Shown here in pieces: positions 56,310 to 56,792 of a DNA stretch of 56,792 bases; position 1 is the stretch's first letter, and every line of letters starts with the position of its first letter. The notes under the pieces are model-generated. The model worked only from the letters and a program-made list of their open reading frames with translations. It was not told the DNA's origin and searched no databases. The DNA is from an uncultured Verrucomicrobiota bacterium. Lineage in GTDB: Bacteria; Verrucomicrobiota; Verrucomicrobiia; Limisphaerales; UBA9464. The position numbers were made by a program, and so were the translations under genes. The stretch is from contig CAIWVP010000058.1 in assembly GCA_903916195.1 (NCBI GenBank), positions 1 to 56,792 of the forward strand. The letters are read 5' to 3'.

Positions 56310-56792
56310 TCAATGCCGCCGTTTGCCGCCGCCTTTGCGCCGGGCCGCTTCACCGTAGTGGATCGCCCGGTCCGTCGCACCGGGCGCCTTCAGCTCGGCG
56401 CCACCGAGGCGATGTTTCAGCTCCTTGATCTGGTCGCGGAGGAGCGCGGCCTTCTCGAACTCCAGGCCGTTCGCCGCCTCGACCATCTCCGATTCCAGTT
56501 CGCGCAACGTCTCCGTCGCGTCGAACTGGTCCATGCTCTCGTGGAGCGCGTCCGCCGCGGCCTTGCGGCCGGACCCCACGCTGCTCAGGCCTTCCTCCAG
56601 CCCGCGCGTGACGCTGCGCGGGATGATCCCGTGCGCCGCGTTGTGGGCGAGCTGCTTGGTGCGGCGATAATCGCAGACCGCGAGGAATTTCTGGATGCTC
56701 TGCGTCATCACGTCGGCGTAGAGGATCACGTGGCCGTTCAGATGCCGCGCGGCGCGGCCGGCGGTCTGGATGAGGCTGGTGGCGCTGCGGAG
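56310..56792 (-). CDS. uvrB: UvrABC excinuclease subunit B, C-terminal part (cut by window edge)
   Basis: 160 residues are visible. The first ones, LRSATSLIQTAGRAARH, are helicase motif VI of UvrB, followed by VILYADVMTQSIQKFL and YRRTKQLAHNAAHGIIPRSV, the conserved lead into the UvrC-binding region. The UVR domain is EMVEAANGLEFEKAALLRDQI. The tail ends in GGGKRRH. UvrB loads onto damaged DNA with UvrA and recruits UvrC for incision. The ATPase part lies beyond the right edge. Confidence 0.95.
   Translation of the reverse strand, partial: LRSATSLIQTAGRAARHLNGHVILYADVMTQSIQKFLAVCDYRRTKQLAHNAAHGIIPRSVTRGLEEGLSSVGSGRKAAADALHESMDQFDATETLRELESEMVEAANGLEFEKAALLRDQIKELKHRLGGAELKAPGATDRAIHYGEAARRKGGGKRRH

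Noticed and set aside
53354-56380. 1008-codon minus-strand frame
   Set aside because: Shadow of the DUF1553 gene; runs across the stop of uvrB and through the convergent hairpin, with no recognisable motif.

Overview
This is a high-GC bacterial chromosome fragment, almost certainly from the PVC superphylum and most likely Verrucomicrobiota (Limisphaerales/Pedosphaera-like). The support is internal. There are three solitary pseudopilin-like proteins with the [16 protein letters not shown] start. There are four pairs of DUF1501 (Tat-exported) and DUF1549/DUF1553 (Planctomycete-type cytochrome) genes, and one large PVC-type heme-binding dehydrogenase/HEAT-repeat protein. No tRNA, rRNA or CRISPR array was seen. 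Long antisense open frames are common because of the base composition and were treated as shadows.

Layout. 1-8130: the end of an antitoxin-like gene and a PIN-domain gene, coupled by start/stop overlap to a Bat-type operon (DUF58, DUF4381-like, two VWA membrane proteins, TPR protein, BatD-like, TPR/SH3 protein). 8213-12076: DUF6807 (PmoA-like) lipoprotein, Tat-exported Gfo/Idh/MocA oxidoreductase, HupE/UreJ-like membrane protein. 12107-18372: housekeeping and catabolic singletons (agmatine deiminase, HAD phosphatase, DsbA-like protein, secreted esterase, histone-deacetylase-like amidohydrolase, MetF), with a 183-bp inverted-repeat element at 13985-14167. 18609-24112: acetyl-CoA synthetase, M48 lipoprotein peptidase, NlpC/P60 lipoprotein, DegT aminotransferase, a secreted protein of unknown role. 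24170-36014: first DUF1553/DUF1501 pair, pseudopilin, PfkB kinase, PVC heme protein, pseudopilin, a zinc-ribbon/Imm-like membrane protein, pseudopilin. 36139-40427: RND adaptor and permease. 40606-56230: three further DUF1501/DUF1553 pairs surrounding an 802-residue secreted protein of unknown family on the opposite strand. 56310-end: C-terminal part of uvrB.

The most unusual signals are small. A TTTTGCC heptamer array forms an imperfect inverted repeat (1540-1628) and encodes the whole signal peptide of the DUF4381-like protein; the heptamer reads as a hydrophobic peptide in every frame of one strand and as a cationic peptide in every frame of the other. A structured dispersed repeat occurs twice (35049-35230 and 51709-51895), and a MITE-like element occurs at 13985-14167. 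Among the proteins, the DUF1501/DUF1553 array (with internally duplicated discoidin-like domains and divergent DUF1501 active-site motifs), the 802-residue secreted protein and the zinc-ribbon Imm-like protein are the best candidates for undescribed biology.
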